Assembly: GCA_964631345.1 (NCBI GenBank)
Contig: CAZVWE010000006.1
Span: forward strand, 31,009 to 95,008
Source: MGBC163016 sp964631345
Lineage (GTDB): Bacteria > Actinomycetota > Coriobacteriia > Coriobacteriales > Eggerthellaceae
Length of the DNA: 64,000 nucleotides
Reading direction: 5' to 3'
Below, in pieces: positions 61,662 through 64,000 of this stretch. Each line of letters starts with the position of its first letter. The first letter of the stretch is position 1. The position numbers were made by a program, and so were the translations under genes. The notes beneath the pieces were generated by a model. It saw only the letters and a list, made by a program, of their open reading frames with translations. It was not told where the DNA came from and did not search any database.

Positions 61662-62912
61662 TTATTTTGCCTTAGCCTTCTTTTTTGCCTTCAAAAGAAT
61701 GAATACACACTCCAAAACTATTCCTACCGCAAAAGCAATAGTAATGCTTAAGTTGATTCCATTCATGAAGTATAAATCAGACAGGGGGAAGGTTAAAACT
61801 ACTGACATGAGTAAAGCTGCCGTAGTGGAAACGAAAGTACCAATTAGATTTCTTATGACTAACAACATATCGAAAAGGAAAGAAAAAACACTCGTTACAG
61901 CTGACGCAATTAATGCATAAAAAAGAAGGTAAGTGTAATCTTGAACTTTATCCCCATACACGAAGACCAATACTTCATGACCGAATAATGAACTTAAAAC
62001 TAAGCATACGGCGATTATTACCGTTATTAAACCAATAACTTTTAGAATGGTCTTAAAGAAATTTGATATATCCCCATCACACCATTTCTGTGTAATATCG
62101 CCAATCAATGGATTGTAAAGAAAAACTGCAAGCAAGGGCACTATTGCGGCAGGAGTAGCAATAGCTGCATATATTCCAAGCGCATCTTCACCAAAGTTAA
62201 ATTCAAATATCTGCCTTGAAACGGCAGTTACTGCAGAATAAAAAACTATGGCTATTACAGAAAAGAAGTATTTCTTCAATAAATGCGTGATCAAGCTAAT
62301 GCTAAATTCAGGATTAGTGTCTGCTAGTTTTGATGCTTTTGGTCGATCGTAAAAAATAGTTACGCACATGCAAGCAATAGCCACACCAATTATTGCAAAA
62401 TAAACATTTCCATTAAGAAATAGTATTAGTGAGAACACCCCAAGCGTTAAAATTCCTCTGGCTATTTGCGAACGACCTAAATAATCCATCCGCATTGCCT
62501 TTTGATAAATTCCATAATAGACAATTACAAACGACTCATCCGCTTTATAGATAAACCAGAACAATGTCGCCATTACTAATGAAAATGAACTGGCAGTTAA
62601 AAGAACATATAAAGAAAGAATTACATAAGCAAGAACAACTGTGCATATTCGAAAACCCACATATGACCTTGATGAGATTTCATCTTTGACATCAGAAACT
62701 TGAATGGTGCGCATATTGTAAACGCCCAATGGTAGGAACATGTTTCCAATAGCCATAGCAAAAGCAAGAATTCCCGAGTTATCAAACCCGTGTGAAAGAA
62801 TCACAACAACAACGGTGATGCACCAAACGCACCCTTGATTGACCAAACTTCCTAAAGTGTTCCAAATAATATTTTGCCTTAGAGACAGTGATTTTTTGCC
62901 TTGAGCGCTCAT
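61662..62912 (-). CDS. Wzx-type polysaccharide flippase (second copy)
   Basis: A 416-residue polytopic membrane protein, paralogous to the flippase at 28.3-29.6 kb. Both share an RQNIIWNTLGSL-like N-terminus, the IQVSDVKDE loop and a FYDRPKA/FYDYPRA segment. About twelve hydrophobic segments are visible. It lies between wecE (4 bases away) and rfbF, so it probably exports the unit containing 4-amino-dideoxy and 3,6-dideoxy sugars. Two diverged flippases in one window suggest two distinct exported units. Confidence 0.86.
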   Translation of the reverse strand: MSAQGKKSLSLRQNIIWNTLGSLVNQGCVWCITVVVVILSHGFDNSGILAFAMAIGNMFLPLGVYNMRTIQVSDVKDEISSRSYVGFRICTVVLAYVILSLYVLLTASSFSLVMATLFWFIYKADESFVIVYYGIYQKAMRMDYLGRSQIARGILTLGVFSLILFLNGNVYFAIIGVAIACMCVTIFYDRPKASKLADTNPEFSISLITHLLKKYFFSVIAIVFYSAVTAVSRQIFEFNFGEDALGIYAAIATPAAIVPLLAVFLYNPLIGDITQKWCDGDISNFFKTILKVIGLITVIIAVCLVLSSLFGHEVLVFVYGDKVQDYTYLLFYALIASAVTSVFSFLFDMLLVIRNLIGTFVSTTAALLMSVVLTFPLSDLYFMNGINLSITIAFAVGIVLECVFILLKAKKKAKAK

Positions 62913-62916
62913 CTAA

Positions 62917-64000
62917 TTAGCTCTCATAAAAAGAGTAAACTGAAGTTATAATTTTCCCCAACTCATCGCTTTTCAGTCCATAATACATTGGTAGTCGAAG
63001 AAGTCGCTCACTTTCCTTGGTCGTGAATTCATCTTTCCCGTGAAAGCGTCCGAATTTCTTGCCAGCAGGTGCGCTATGCAGAGGGATATAGTGAAAAACC
63101 GCGCCTATACCATTGTTTTTTAGATGTTCGGTAAGTGCTGTTCTCTCTTCAATGTCTTTACACTTTATATAGAACATGTGAGCATTATGCTTACAGTGCT
63201 TTGGAATCGTAGGCAATTCGATAAAACCCATCTCAGCAAGATTCGACAATCCCTCATAATAGGTATTCCAGGATCTCAATCTGTCTTCATTGATCAGCTC
63301 TGCTTGTTCCAGCTGCCCCCAAAGATAAGCTGCATTCATATCGCTAGGAAGATAACTGCTTCCATAATCTCTCCAAGTGTATTTATCAACTTGCCCACGC
63401 AGAAATTGAGATCTATCGGTTCCCTTTTCGCGTAGAATCTCTGCTTTATCATTGGATTCTGGGTTCTTAATAAGGAGCGCCCCACCCTCACCCATCGAGT
63501 AATTTTTGGTTTCATGAAATGAAAAGCATCCGAAATCACCAATAGTGCCGAGTGCCTTTCCTTTATATTCGCTCATGACTCCCTGAGCGGCATCTTCAAC
63601 AACCTTAAGATTATGGCGTTTGGCGATATCTGAGATTGTGTCCATCTCGCAGGAGACGCCTGCATAGTGGACTGGAACGATCACGCGAGTTTTGTCTGTA
63701 ATAGCTGCCTCTATTTTGGTTTCATCGATATTCATAGTATCTGGACGGATATCAACAAAAACCAATTTTGCTCTCGCTAAAACAAATGCGGTTGCAGTAG
63801 AGGAGAAGGTATAGCTAGGCATAATGACCTCATCACCAGGCTGAATATCACACATAAGCGCCGCCATCTCAAGCGCCGCGGTTCCGTTTGTTGTAAGCAG
63901 AGCCTTTTGAGAACCGAAATTGTCTTCGATCCATGCGTTGCACTTCTTAGTGAATGAACCGTCCCCGCATATTTTATTATTCTCAACAGCCTGTTTTACG
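62917..64000 (-). CDS. wecE: dTDP-4-amino-4,6-dideoxygalactose transaminase, 5' end cut by window edge
   Basis: A PLP aminotransferase that converts dTDP-4-keto-6-deoxyglucose to dTDP-Fuc4N. I read the frame to the window edge: it includes VENNKICGDGSFTKK and LLTTNGTAALEMAALMCDIQPGDEV, so the methionine at 63867 is internal. The protein is close in wording to E. coli WecE/RffA: IMPSYTFSSTATAF, FVDIRPDTMNIDE, VEDAAQGVMSEYKG, FHETKNYSMGEGGALL (with the PLP Lys in ETK) and GQVDKYTWRDYGSSY. Its substrate is made by RfbA and RfbB at 43.6-45.6 kb. The N-terminal few dozen residues lie beyond 64000. Confidence 0.93.
   Translation of the reverse strand, partial: VKQAVENNKICGDGSFTKKCNAWIEDNFGSQKALLTTNGTAALEMAALMCDIQPGDEVIMPSYTFSSTATAFVLARAKLVFVDIRPDTMNIDETKIEAAITDKTRVIVPVHYAGVSCEMDTISDIAKRHNLKVVEDAAQGVMSEYKGKALGTIGDFGCFSFHETKNYSMGEGGALLIKNPESNDKAEILREKGTDRSQFLRGQVDKYTWRDYGSSYLPSDMNAAYLWGQLEQAELINEDRLRSWNTYYEGLSNLAEMGFIELPTIPKHCKHNAHMFYIKCKDIEERTALTEHLKNNGIGAVFHYIPLHSAPAGKKFGRFHGKDEFTTKESERLLRLPMYYGLKSDELGKIITSVYSFYES

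Overview
The window looks like the chromosome of a Gram-positive bacterium with moderate to low GC, most likely an actinomycete relative (Coriobacteriia is my best guess). The grounds are an LCP-type wall-polymer ligase, TagO and TagF-type enzymes, ThyX rather than ThyA, and a YqhQ-type DUF1385 protein. The placement is an inference from gene content, not a measurement. No tRNA, rRNA, CRISPR array, transposase or integrase was recognised.

Layout. (1) 1-8.9 kb is core metabolism: thymidylate kinase (cut by the window edge), malic enzyme, two-subunit class I fumarase, a type IA topoisomerase, a DUF1385 membrane protein, ThyX and a lone HPt protein. (2) 8.9-19.3 kb is envelope polymer assembly: LCP ligase, polysaccharide deacetylase, glycosyltransferases, TagO, a sulfatase-fold membrane enzyme, and a striking fusion of a YidC-type insertase to a TagB/TagF-type glycerophosphotransferase. 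(3) 19.4-30.5 kb looks like a zwitterionic-decoration locus. It holds an HTH-LicC-LicA triple fusion next to an NCS1-type permease with a small membrane partner, and an HTH-LicC protein without a kinase next to an ABC importer of the Fe3+/aminoethylphosphonate type. Two LicD transferases and a flippase follow. (4) 30.6-40.6 kb is a dense set of glycosyltransferases with DUF2304 and DUF2142 membrane proteins. (5) 40.6-47.8 kb mixes nucleotide-sugar genes (rfbB, rfbA) with defence-like genes: an AAA ATPase, an AbiF-type HEPN protein preceded by a candidate antitoxin RNA and two abutting perfect palindromes, and an AAA ATPase plus frameshifted RloB pair. (6) 48-64 kb is a more AT-rich polysaccharide cluster. 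It has a sugar-phosphate cyclase/SDR/aldolase set, a CDP-3,6-dideoxyhexose pathway (RfbF, RfbG, RfbH), a second flippase and WecE.

How it fits together. RfbA, RfbB and WecE would give dTDP-4-amino-4,6-dideoxygalactose. RfbF, RfbG, RfbH plus a reductase would give a CDP-3,6-dideoxyhexose. TagO and the glycosyltransferases would build lipid-linked chains. TagF-type and LicD enzymes would add glycerol-phosphate and phosphocholine- or phosphonate-like groups. The flippases would export the chains and LCP would attach them to the wall.

The strongest leads are the AbiF/RNA cassette flanked by two copies of the rfbB 3' end (about 41.97-43.68 kb), the YidC-TagF fusion, and the two-branch LicC arrangement. 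An assembly gap of ten Ns at 54797-54806 splits an epimerase gene that becomes one intact frame if the contig ends are overlapped by 7 bases.
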